DNA of 64,000 bases from DATBLE01 sp963837265 (GTDB taxonomy: Bacteria; Actinomycetota; Thermoleophilia; Gaiellales; Gaiellaceae). How positions within the stretch are numbered: position 1 is the first letter of the stretch; each line of letters starts with the position of its first letter. Below are positions 30,966-39,190 of this stretch, piece by piece. Both the position numbers and the translations under genes were made by a program. Location of the stretch: NCBI GenBank assembly GCA_963837265.1, contig CAWIMQ010000001.1, positions 310,001 to 374,000 of the forward strand, written 5' to 3'. A model generated the notes under the pieces. The model searched no databases and was not told the DNA's origin. It saw nothing but the letters and a program-made list of their open reading frames with translations.

Positions 30966-33386
30966 ATGACGCAATCGCTGGTGATCGATCCGAAGAAGGT
31001 GCGGAAGAAGAGCGTGGTACGGCTCGCGCCGATCCAGGTGAACCGCTACGCGGGAACCCTCGCCGAGGAGCGGGCGCGGTACGGCGACGCCCGGCTCGTG
31101 ACCGTGCTCGAGAGCATGACCCTGATCCGCGAGGTCGAGTCGATGCTCTACTCGATCAAGCGCGGCGACGACTACCGCGGGATCACCTATCACTACGGTG
31201 GCCCGGCCCACCTCTCGATCGGGCAGGAAGCAGCCGCCGCGGGCCAGGCGCTCGCGCTGACGCGCGACGACCACACCTTCGGAAGCCACCGCAGCCACGG
31301 CGAGATTGTCGCGCGGGGCATCGAGGGGATCGAGCAGGCGACGGAGGCCGAGCTCGAGGAGCTGATCGCCTCGTACCTCGGCGGCCGGATCGGCGCGGTC
31401 GTCGGCGCGCACTTCACCGGTCTCGAGGTGCGCAGCCGGGCGCGCGCGTTCTTCCTCTACGGGCTCGTCGCGGAGATCTTCGGCCGCTCGACCGGCTTCA
31501 ACCAGGGGGTCGGCGGCAGCATGCACGCGTTCTTCACGCCGCTCGGCATCTACCCGAACAACGCGATCGTCGGCGGCGCCGCCGCAATCACCGCCGGCTC
31601 CGGCCTGTACAAGCGGGCCCGGCGGCGGCCGGGGATGAGCATCGCGAACGTCGGCGACGGTGCGACCGGGTGCGGCGTCGTCTGGGAGGCGATGAACTTC
31701 GCCGCCCAGGAGCAGTTCCGGACGCTGTGGGACGAGTCCCACCGCGGCGGCCTGCCGGTGGTCTTCTTCTTCGTGAACAACTTCTACGCGATGGGCGGGC
31801 AGACGATCGGCGAGACGATGGGCTACGAGCGCCTCGCTCGGATCGGCGCCGCGGTCGGCCCGGCCAACATGCACGCGGAGACGATCGACGGGACGAACCC
31901 GCTGGCGGTCGCGGACGCGATCCGGCGCGCGAGGGAGCTGATCGAGGCCGGCGACGGGCCGGTGCTGATCGACTGCCAGTGCTACCGCTACAGCGGCCAC
32001 TCGCCGAGCGACGCCTCCTCGTACCGGACGCGGCAGGAGATCGAGGCCTGGCGCGCGTTCGATCCGATCTCGCGGTTCCGGGCGGCGCTCGTCGAGGAGG
32101 GCGTCCTCGACGAGCAGGCGGCGGCGGACATCGACGACCGGTCCGGCCGGCTCGTCGAGGAGGTCGTCCGGCTGGCGATCGACGCCGAGATCTCCCCGCG
32201 GCTGACCGTGCCCGAGATCGAGGCGCTGACCTTCTCGAACCGGGAGGACGACGCCTCCGAGGCACCACCCGGCGAGACCCTCGTTCCCCTCGAGCAGTCC
32301 CCACGGTACGAGCAGCTGGCCGCCCGCGCCCGCGGAGCAGACGGCCCGAAGGCAGGCGGCGCGATCCAGCTGCGTGACGCGCTCTGGGAGGCGATCGCCG
32401 AGCGTGCGGTCGCCGATGACCGCCTGGTCATCTACGGCGAGGAGAACCGCGACTGGGGCGGCGCATTCGGGGTCTACCGCGGCCTGACCGAGCTCCTGCC
32501 CTACCACCGCCTGTTCAACGCGCCGCTCTCCGAGGCAGCGATCGTCGCCACGGCGGTCGGGTACGCGATGGAGGGCGGCCGGGCGCTCGTCGAGCTGATG
32601 TACGCCGACTTCATGGGGCGCGCCGGCGACGAGATCTTCAACCAGCTCGCGAAGTGGACGGCGATGTCCGGAGGGACGCTGCAGCTGCCGGTCGTTCTCC
32701 GCGTCTCGGTCGGGAGCTCCTACGGCGCCCAGCACTCGCAGGACTGGACCGGGCTCGTCTGCCACATCCCCGGCCTCAAGGTCGTCTACCCGGCGACCCC
32801 CCACGACGCGAAAGGGCTGATGACTGCCGCGCTCGCCCAGAACGACCCGGTCGTCTTCTTCGAGAGCCAGAAGCTCTACTCCGTCACCGAGTACCTCCGG
32901 CCGGAGGGAGTCCCCACGGGCCACTACACGACGCCGATCGGCGAGCCGCGCGTCGTCCGGGAAGGCGCCGACCTGACCATCCTCACCGTCGGCCCCACCC
33001 TCTACCCCGTGCTCGACGCCGCGACGGAGCTGGCAGAGCGCTACGGGCGAGAAGCCGAGGTGATCGACGCCCGCAGCCTCGTCCCGCTCGAGCTCGACCT
33101 GATTGCCGCCTCGATCCGGAAGACGGGCCGGATCCTGCTCGCGTCCGACGCCGTCCGGCAGGGCAGCTACCTGCACACGCTCGCCTCCGAGATCCAGGTT
33201 GCGTGCTTCGACGACCTCGACGCACCGGTCGTCGTCGTCGGCAGCTCCGACTGCATCACCCCGCCCGCCGAGCTCGAGGGAGAGTACTTCCCGAGCGCCG
33301 GGCGCATCATCGACACGCTCCACCGCTTCGTGATGCCGCTCGCGGGCCACGTCCCCGTGCCCTCCACCGGCCGGGACGACGGTTGA
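30966..33386 (+). CDS. fused alpha-beta E1 of a 2-oxoacid (or acetoin) dehydrogenase complex
   Basis: 806 residues from the ATG chosen here. The first about 400 form the E1-alpha domain: GGPAHLSIGQEAAAAG, the thiamine-diphosphate motif NVGDGATGCGVVWEAMNFAA ending in FFFVNNFYAM, and GHSPSDASSYR. The second half is E1-beta: AIQLRDALWEAIAERA, NAPLSEAAIVATAVGYAMEG, ELMYADFMGRAGDEIFNQLA, then HSQDWTGLVCHIPGLKVVYP and the C-terminal LRPEGVP...SLVPLELDL transketolase-like domain. Fused E1 alpha-beta proteins are known for branched-chain and acetoin types. E2 follows after 40 bases; E3 is not in the window. Substrate (pyruvate, branched-chain oxoacid or acetoin) unresolved. Confidence 0.9.
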   Translation: MTQSLVIDPKKVRKKSVVRLAPIQVNRYAGTLAEERARYGDARLVTVLESMTLIREVESMLYSIKRGDDYRGITYHYGGPAHLSIGQEAAAAGQALALTRDDHTFGSHRSHGEIVARGIEGIEQATEAELEELIASYLGGRIGAVVGAHFTGLEVRSRARAFFLYGLVAEIFGRSTGFNQGVGGSMHAFFTPLGIYPNNAIVGGAAAITAGSGLYKRARRRPGMSIANVGDGATGCGVVWEAMNFAAQEQFRTLWDESHRGGLPVVFFFVNNFYAMGGQTIGETMGYERLARIGAAVGPANMHAETIDGTNPLAVADAIRRARELIEAGDGPVLIDCQCYRYSGHSPSDASSYRTRQEIEAWRAFDPISRFRAALVEEGVLDEQAAADIDDRSGRLVEEVVRLAIDAEISPRLTVPEIEALTFSNREDDASEAPPGETLVPLEQSPRYEQLAARARGADGPKAGGAIQLRDALWEAIAERAVADDRLVIYGEENRDWGGAFGVYRGLTELLPYHRLFNAPLSEAAIVATAVGYAMEGGRALVELMYADFMGRAGDEIFNQLAKWTAMSGGTLQLPVVLRVSVGSSYGAQHSQDWTGLVCHIPGLKVVYPATPHDAKGLMTAALAQNDPVVFFESQKLYSVTEYLRPEGVPTGHYTTPIGEPRVVREGADLTILTVGPTLYPVLDAATELAERYGREAEVIDARSLVPLELDLIAASIRKTGRILLASDAVRQGSYLHTLASEIQVACFDDLDAPVVVVGSSDCITPPAELEGEYFPSAGRIIDTLHRFVMPLAGHVPVPSTGRDDG

Positions 33387-33426
33387 GCGGACGCCGGACC
33401 GCATTTCGATCCCGAGGAAGGACGGC

Positions 33427-34647
33427 GTGGCGACCCCGGTGACGCTGCCGCGGCTCGGTCAGGGGATGGAGTCGGGGACGATCGTTCGCTGGCTGGGCTC
33501 GGAGGGAGACACGGTGAAACCGGGCGACCCGTTGTACGAGCTCGACACCGAGAAGGTGACGCAGGAGGTGGAGGCGGAGACGGAGGGCGTGCTGCTGAAG
33601 ATCCTCGTGCGGAAGGGAGAGGTGCCGGTGGGGACCGCGGTGGCGTTCATCGGCGAGGCGGGAGAGGCGATTCCGGCCGTTTCGGAGGCCGGCGCGTCCG
33701 ATCCGGTCGGCGAGGAGGCTCAGCCCGCTCCGGAGCCCGAGCGCGCCGCCGAGCGAACCGCTCCAGCCCAGGCGCGGCCGCCGCGCCCGGGCGGCGGCCG
33801 CGTCAAGGCCTCTCCTCTCGCCCGGCGGATCGCGCGAGAGCGGGGGGTCGACCTGGCGGCACTGGTGGGAACCGGGCCGGAGGGACGGATCGTCGCGGAG
33901 GATGTCGAGCGGGCCGGCGCGGTTGCCCGGCCGGCGGCGGCGCCCCCGCCCGCGGCGCTCCCGCCGGCGGCCGGGGTGGAGCGGGTCGAGTTGAGCTCGC
34001 TGCGGAGGACGGTCGCCCGGCGGATGAGCGAGGCGTGGACGGCGCCTGCGTTTCAGGTTTCGATGTCGGCGGACCTGACCCGGGCGGAGGAGCTGCGCGC
34101 CCTGCTCGTCGAGCGGCATCCGGAGGAGCGGCCGACGATCACCGACGTCCTGGTCAAGGTGTGCGCGCTCGCGCTGATGCGCCACCGCGGCGTGAACGCG
34201 CTCCACGCCGGCGACGCCGTCGACCTCTACCCGACCGCGAACGTGGGGATCGCGGTTGCGACCGACCGAGGCCTGCTCGTTCCGGTGATCGCCGGGTGCG
34301 AGCGCCGCTTCGTGGCGGAGATCGCCGCGGCCCGCGCCGACCTCGTCTCCCGCGCCCGCGAGGGGAAGCTCCAGGCCGCGGACCTGGAGGGCGGCACCTT
34401 CACGATCTCCAACCTCGGCATGTACGGGGTCGACCAGTTCATCGCCGTCCTCAACCCGCCCCAGGCGGCGACCCTCGCCGTCGGAGCGATCACCGACCGC
34501 GTCGTCGCCGTCGACGGCCGGCCGGCCGTCCGGCCGCTGATGACGATGACGCTCTCCTGCGACCACCGCACCATCGACGGCGCCGCCGCAGCCGGCTTCC
34601 TCCAGACGGTCAAGGAGTACCTGGAGGAGCCCGCCCTCACCCTCTAG
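33427..34647 (+). CDS. dihydrolipoyllysine acyltransferase (E2)
   Basis: 406 residues from a GTG. Lipoyl domain 1-80 with the lipoylated Lys43 in YELDTEKVTQEVEA; Pro/Ala linker; E3/E1-binding domain around 125-160 (VKASPLARRIARERGVDLAA and GTGPEGRIVAEDVE); catalytic domain from about 185 with SLRRTVARRMSEAWTAPAFQ, ISNLGMYGVDQFIAVLNPPQ and SCDHRTIDGAAAAGFL, where the His is catalytic. Complete, single lipoyl domain. Transfers the acyl group made by the upstream fused E1 to CoA. Convergent with the SDR gene at 34686. Confidence 0.93.
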   Translation: MATPVTLPRLGQGMESGTIVRWLGSEGDTVKPGDPLYELDTEKVTQEVEAETEGVLLKILVRKGEVPVGTAVAFIGEAGEAIPAVSEAGASDPVGEEAQPAPEPERAAERTAPAQARPPRPGGGRVKASPLARRIARERGVDLAALVGTGPEGRIVAEDVERAGAVARPAAAPPPAALPPAAGVERVELSSLRRTVARRMSEAWTAPAFQVSMSADLTRAEELRALLVERHPEERPTITDVLVKVCALALMRHRGVNALHAGDAVDLYPTANVGIAVATDRGLLVPVIAGCERRFVAEIAAARADLVSRAREGKLQAADLEGGTFTISNLGMYGVDQFIAVLNPPQAATLAVGAITDRVVAVDGRPAVRPLMTMTLSCDHRTIDGAAAAGFLQTVKEYLEEPALTL

Positions 34648-34685
34648 GGGCACGGATACCGGGGACACGGCCCGCCGCGGTGGTG

Positions 34686-35496
34686 TCAGTTCATCTCCTG
34701 GCCGCCGCTGACGCTCAGGGCGATCCCCGTGATGTAGGCGGACTGGTCGGAGCTGAGGAAGACGACCGCGTTGCAGACGTCGTCGTAGGTGCAGCCGCGC
34801 TTCATCGGCACCTGGTCGGCATAGAACCTCAGCACGTCGTCCGGGCCGGTTGCGCCCGGCACCTTCCCGGCCCGGAAGTACTGAAGCGCGAGGCCGTGCT
34901 CGGGATCGATCCACAGCGGGGACTCGAGCAGGTTGCCCGGGCAGACGGCGTTGCAGCGGACGTTGAAGGGTGCCATCTCCAGCGCGACGCTCTGCGTGTG
35001 GCCGACGCCGCCGAACTTGCTCGCCGCGTAGGCGGAGTTCGCAGCGCTCCCTCTCTTCCCCGACTTGGAGCTGATGTTGACGATTGCGCCGCCCCCCTGC
35101 TTCTTCATCACCCGGCAGGCGTGCTTCGTCGTCAGGAAGTACCCGAACAGGTTCACGTTCATCACCGCGCGCCAGCTCTCCGCGTCCGCGCTGTCGATCG
35201 GCTCGGCGATGAGGATGCCGGCGTTGGCCACGACGACGTCGACCCGGTCGAGCTCTTCCAGCGCCCGGTCGAAGAGGCGCTCCACGTCGGCTTCCTCGGT
35301 CACGTCGACCGTGACGGGAATGACCCGGCGGCCCGTCTGCTCGGCGATCGCCGGCCGCGGTCTCGCCGGCACGCGCCTCGTTGACGTCGGCGACGATCAC
35401 GTCGCAGCCTTCCTGCGCCAGCCGGAGCGCGATCGCCTCGCCGAGCCCCTGGGCGGCGCCGGTGACGATCGCGGACTTGCCCGCCAGCGAGCTCAC
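34686..35496 (-). pseudogene. SorD/SrlD-like sorbitol-6-phosphate 2-dehydrogenase (SDR) with one frameshift
   Basis: From the GTG at 35496 (overlapping the upstream stop, GTGA) the frame reads VSSLAGKSAIVTGAAQGLGE and EGCDVIVADVNEARAGETA, a normal SDR nucleotide-binding start, then goes out of frame at about 35350-35360; removing one G restores AAIAEQTGRRVIPVTV and the rest to the stop. The 811-base span is 270 codons plus one base. The body has SSKSGKRGSAANSAYAASKF (catalytic Ser, Tyr, Lys), NAVCPGNLLESPLW, VPMKRGCTYDDV and GIALSVSGGQEMN, close to E. coli SrlD in layout. Either a recent pseudogene or a sequencing error; everything else in it looks intact. Confidence 0.8.
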
Positions 35497-37100
35497 GACG
35501 CTCCGAACCGGCGCAGCAGGGCATCCTCTGCGTCCTTGGTCCAGTGACCGTTCTCGAGCGGAAGCTCCCGGTCGAGCTCTGCGATCGGCGTGAGCTCGAG
35601 ACCGCGGCACGACGGGTAGACGACCACCTTGCCCGTCAGCGCTCCGTGCTCGACCGCACGAATGCCGTCGACCGCCCCGTCGAGCCCGCAGACGGCCGCC
35701 ACCGACAGATTGGTGTCGAGCCGGCGACCGGCGACCTTGGCGAGAACCGCCTCCATGTCTTCCAGCACCGAGCCGCTCGTCCCGACGAAGTAGCAGCCAC
35801 GGGCGATGTACGTGTCGAGGTCGAGCGCGCCCGTCGTGTCGGCGCCGACCCCGGCGAAGATGTTGATGATCGCGTGCGGGGCCGCCTGCCCGATCGCCGC
35901 CGCGATGAGCGCAGGCGACGGCACGAGGACGACGATGTAGTCGAACTCGTCCTCGCCGGCGGCCGCGGCGGTCGGATCGTAGACATGGAGCTCGACCTCG
36001 TTCTCGCGCGCGAGCGGCTCGGCCACGACTCGGAGGGCCGCGAGCCGTTCCCTGTTGCGGTCGCCCGCGTGCACGGTCACGCCGGGGATGCCCTGGCAGA
36101 GCGCGCGGATGACGTGCATCGTCCCCATCGGGCCGGCCGCCCCGATCACGTTGACCCGGTCGTCCGCACGGATCTCGGGCATGCTCGGGATCGCGGCCAG
36201 CGCCCCGGCGGGATCGTGACCCGTCGTTCCGGCGATCCGGATCCCCCCGTAGTGGATGCGGCCGATCTGGGAGACGACGTCGCGGCCGAAGGTCTCCCCG
36301 CACTGCACGAGCAGAAGCAGGCCGTGGTTCGCGACCCTCGGGAACAGCTTCTCGACGGTCTCCGGGTCGGCGCCGAAGTAGACGACGTCGTCGAAGGTCG
36401 CGTCCGGAAGCTCGGCGACGCCGCCGGCGGCGACGACGGCGAGGTGCTCCGGCCGCCCGGGCAGCCGCGAGACGTCCGGGGTCGTTCCGGCCTCGTGGAC
36501 GACGAGTGCCCGGCCGCCGTCCTCGAGGGTCCGGCGCTGCTTCTCGGCGTAGGCGTCCTCCACGCATGCCCACGGCTCGCAGAGGGCGATCGCCGAGGCG
36601 GAGAGCTCCTCCGGCGCGGGAATCAGCATCGACCGTCCGTCCGGCGCCGTGATCACCCGCTCGTCCAGCAGGACGTACTCCTGCAGCGCGCCTTCGAAGT
36701 TGTAGCCGAACGCCGCGTTCGAGCCGGCGGTCGCAAGCCACCGGTAGTCGGTCTGCACCAGGAAGCGGTCGCCGACGCGGTGCGCCTCGACCTCCGGGCC
36801 GACGCGGACGACGCGCACCACCGTCTCGTGCCCGGGAACCGTGGGCTTCGACCCGGGGACGTAGTGCGGCATCGTCCGGAGCTCGGCAGGGGCGATGCCG
36901 CCGATCACCTCCGACTTCCGCGCGTGACCGTCGAACTGGCGCAGGAGCTTGACGTCGGAGAGGCACAGGCCGACGGCCTCGACACGGGCGAGGATCTGGT
37001 GCTCGCCGGGAGCGAACACGTCCTTGTCTTCGTTCAGCCGGAGCTCTTCGGGGCCGACCAGCTGGACCGCCCGCTGCCTGTCTGGGATCGAGGTGCTCAC
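35493..37100 (-). CDS. SorE-like medium-chain dehydrogenase with duplicated nucleotide-binding part
   Basis: 535 residues from the GTG at 37100, which has GAGGGGG six bases before it; another GTG at 37106 overlaps the upstream stop. The GroES-like domain (about 25-150) has ILARVEAVGLCLSDVKLL and PTVPGHETVVRVVRVG. Then come two Rossmann-like units: a first without a clear glycine motif (RALVVHEAGTTPDVSRLPG; FDDVVYFGADPETVEKLFP) and a second with VNVIGAAGPMGTMHVIRAL. The end, GTSGSVLEDMEAVLAKVAG and KVVVYPSCRGLELTPIAEL, matches L-sorbose-1-phosphate reductase SorE. Usual MDR length is 350-420, so the insertion is unusual. Probably reduces or oxidises a ketose phosphate; the SorD-like gene follows. 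Confidence 0.8.
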   Translation of the reverse strand: MSTSIPDRQRAVQLVGPEELRLNEDKDVFAPGEHQILARVEAVGLCLSDVKLLRQFDGHARKSEVIGGIAPAELRTMPHYVPGSKPTVPGHETVVRVVRVGPEVEAHRVGDRFLVQTDYRWLATAGSNAAFGYNFEGALQEYVLLDERVITAPDGRSMLIPAPEELSASAIALCEPWACVEDAYAEKQRRTLEDGGRALVVHEAGTTPDVSRLPGRPEHLAVVAAGGVAELPDATFDDVVYFGADPETVEKLFPRVANHGLLLLVQCGETFGRDVVSQIGRIHYGGIRIAGTTGHDPAGALAAIPSMPEIRADDRVNVIGAAGPMGTMHVIRALCQGIPGVTVHAGDRNRERLAALRVVAEPLARENEVELHVYDPTAAAAGEDEFDYIVVLVPSPALIAAAIGQAAPHAIINIFAGVGADTTGALDLDTYIARGCYFVGTSGSVLEDMEAVLAKVAGRRLDTNLSVAAVCGLDGAVDGIRAVEHGALTGKVVVYPSCRGLELTPIAELDRELPLENGHWTKDAEDALLRRFGAS

Positions 37101-37102
37101 GA

Positions 37103-38416
37103 TCACCCCCTCGTGACGAGGTCGAGGACCGTCTCGGGGTCCGGATTGCCGGGTAGGCCGCGCACGCGCCCGGAAGCGGAGGGATCGCTGTCGCGGCCCA
37201 CCCGCTCGAAGAAGGCGTTCTTCTCCCCGGTCGAGGCGAAGGCGCTCGCGGCCCAGTCGCCGAGGTACCCGAGGCCGTGCCTCTGGAGCAGGGAGTGCCC
37301 GTACACGATGTGCGCCCCGCGAAGGAAGACGGGCACGAGCGGCGCGAGCTCGGGTGCGTCGAAGTCGTCGACGAACCGGTTTCCGGGAGCGTTCATCTCG
37401 GTGCCGGCGACGATCGGCAGATCGCGGTCGGCCGCAGCCGCGACGAACCGGCGAAGGTTCCGCAGCTTCTCGTCCACGACGCCGGGCGTGAAGTTGCGGT
37501 CGGGGATGATGTTGACGGCCGCCACACCGGTCGACGCCTCGACATCGAGAAGCCGGTCCGGGTCCTGTTCGCCTTCCGCGGTCCCGTCGAGCCACGCCAG
37601 GGTCGGGATCGCGCCGGCCTCGAGCACGAACCGGTTCATGTCGGCCATCGTCGGGAACGCGCCCTGATCGGGCGGAACGTATCCGACGCCGCCGCTCTTC
37701 AACAAGGCGGCACGGATCAGGCTCTGGAGCTCGACGCCCTCGGGAGGACAAGCTCCCAGCTTCTCGAGCCAGAACGCGGCTCGGCGTGGGTCATCCGGGA
37801 AGACGGCCCGGGCCTTGCGCTCGAAGGCGACGCAGAGGTGGCGCTCGGTGGCGTTGCCGCCCGGCGTGAGCGGGACGACGTCCTGCTCGTAGTCGAGCGT
37901 GACCGGCTCCGTGTAGGAGTTGACGCTGGCGAGCATGTCGCGGATCCGACGCTGCGCAACCGCCCGCATCCCGGCCAGGAAGGGGTGCTGGTCGGCTCGG
38001 ATGAAGCCGACGCCCATGTGGTAGGCGATGCCGGGCTCGCCCGGCGAGTTGATCACGCGGTCGGCGAGCCCGGGCACGAACACGCGGGACTCCAGGCTGA
38101 CGACGGCCTTCAGGCCGAGCAGCCGCGAGGCTTCGAGGAACTCGCCCAGCCCGTCGAGGACGTCGAAGTCGACGATGCCGGCGACGGCCAGCCCGGCGCG
38201 GCGGGCGCGCACGGCGAAGTGCGTCGGCGAGTAGCCGTACGCGTTGTACGAGTAGAAGGTGTGGCAGTGCAGGTTGACCGCGGTGCCCGGCGCCGGCCAG
38301 CCGCCTTCGGTGACGGCCTGCTCCAGGGCCCGCCGGCGGACCGCCGGCTCGAAGTCGTCGAGGTCGGCCGGATCGGCTTCGCGCGCGGAGGCCGCGATGG
38401 TGGTCGCGTTGGTCAC
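37103..38416 (-). CDS. PHP-domain protein
   Basis: 437 residues from a GTG that overlaps the aldolase stop (GTGA). NLHCHTFYSYNAYGYSPTHF is the first metal motif of PHP phosphoesterases (His-x-His), followed by GLAVAGIVDFDVLDGLGEFL with the Asp pair, LKAVVSLESRVFVPG with a Glu, and further on ETPI-like positions in VAGTEMNAPGNRFVDDF. A helical insert (about 150-270) is larger than in histidinol phosphatase. Likely a metal-dependent phosphatase or hydrolase acting in the carbohydrate pathway; it lies between the aldolase and the SorE-like gene. No direct precedent for its step. Confidence 0.78.
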   Translation of the reverse strand: MTNATTIAASAREADPADLDDFEPAVRRRALEQAVTEGGWPAPGTAVNLHCHTFYSYNAYGYSPTHFAVRARRAGLAVAGIVDFDVLDGLGEFLEASRLLGLKAVVSLESRVFVPGLADRVINSPGEPGIAYHMGVGFIRADQHPFLAGMRAVAQRRIRDMLASVNSYTEPVTLDYEQDVVPLTPGGNATERHLCVAFERKARAVFPDDPRRAAFWLEKLGACPPEGVELQSLIRAALLKSGGVGYVPPDQGAFPTMADMNRFVLEAGAIPTLAWLDGTAEGEQDPDRLLDVEASTGVAAVNIIPDRNFTPGVVDEKLRNLRRFVAAAADRDLPIVAGTEMNAPGNRFVDDFDAPELAPLVPVFLRGAHIVYGHSLLQRHGLGYLGDWAASAFASTGEKNAFFERVGRDSDPSASGRVRGLPGNPDPETVLDLVTRG

Positions 38417-39189
38417 GACTCTTCGCCGGCGAGCAGCGCCCGGCGATAGTGCTCGTCGGGCCGTGTCTCGATGCGCGTGGCGTGGTGCTCGTCGAGGTAG
38501 GTGACACCACCGGCCGCGAGCGCCCCCGAGACGATGCGCGCCGTCTTCGTCGCCATCGCGGTGACCTGGAGCACTTCCTTCGCCGAGCGGCCGAGGGCGA
38601 TCAGACCGTGGTTTCCGAGGTAGATCGTCTTCGGCGGCTCGCCGTGCACGTCGAGGTGGGCCCGAAGGCGCTCTCGAAGCTCGAGCGCCAGGGGAACACC
38701 GGGATCGACGTAGGGGACGAACAGCGGGTGGCGCCCGCAGACGACGATCTGGTCCGGGAACAGCGCACCGTCGCTGAGGGCGGTCGCGTTCCTCGAGCAG
38801 AGGACCGCGTTGACCGCCGTGGGGTGCGTGTGGCCGACGAAGGCGGCGCCGCAGAGCGTCAGGGCCAGCGCGTGCAGCGGCGCCTCGGTCGACGGGCGCG
38901 GGCCGTCGCCGACGCGGCACGTCGAAAGCGCGTCCGCCAGCGCCCCGTCGGTGAGCGAGGGCGTGTCGAGAACCTCGACGATCGCGGCCGTCCGCATCTC
39001 GACGAACGAGCCGGCGTCGGCCGAGGCGAGCGAGAACCCGCTCGCTTTCAGCAGGAAGGTGTCCTCGCCGAGCTTCGCCGACGTGTTCCCCTCGGCGAGG
39101 ATCGCGTAGTCGTTCTCCGGGGCGCCGAGCTCTCGCGAGAGCTCGACGAGGGCGCTCCGGACCTTCTCGGTGTCGGTTGCGGCGATCAT
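38413..39189 (-). CDS. class II aldolase/adducin-family protein, probably rhamnulose-1-phosphate aldolase
   Basis: 258 residues. YAILAEGNTSAKLGEDTFLLKASGFSLA near the N-terminus, zinc ligands in AFVGHTHPTAVNAVLCSR and a third His in IYLGNHGLIALGRSAKEV; an acidic residue after SDGALFPDQIV may be the base. This is the fold of L-fuculose- and L-rhamnulose-1-phosphate aldolases, giving dihydroxyacetone phosphate and L-lactaldehyde. Rhamnose isomerase lies directly upstream (1-base gap) and rhamnulokinase in the same operon, so rhamnulose-1-phosphate is the likely substrate. ATG start. Confidence 0.82.
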   Translation of the reverse strand: MIAATDTEKVRSALVELSRELGAPENDYAILAEGNTSAKLGEDTFLLKASGFSLASADAGSFVEMRTAAIVEVLDTPSLTDGALADALSTCRVGDGPRPSTEAPLHALALTLCGAAFVGHTHPTAVNAVLCSRNATALSDGALFPDQIVVCGRHPLFVPYVDPGVPLALELRERLRAHLDVHGEPPKTIYLGNHGLIALGRSAKEVLQVTAMATKTARIVSGALAAGGVTYLDEHHATRIETRPDEHYRRALLAGEES

Positions 39190-39190
39190 G

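Noticed and set aside
30882..33404. An 840-codon minus-strand frame
   Set aside because: Exact antisense of the fused E1 gene, whose thiamine-diphosphate motifs settle the strand.
33307..36966. A 1219-codon minus-strand frame
   Set aside because: Mostly antisense to E2 and off-frame through the SorE-like gene; only a short part supplies the true N-terminus of the frameshifted SorD-like gene.
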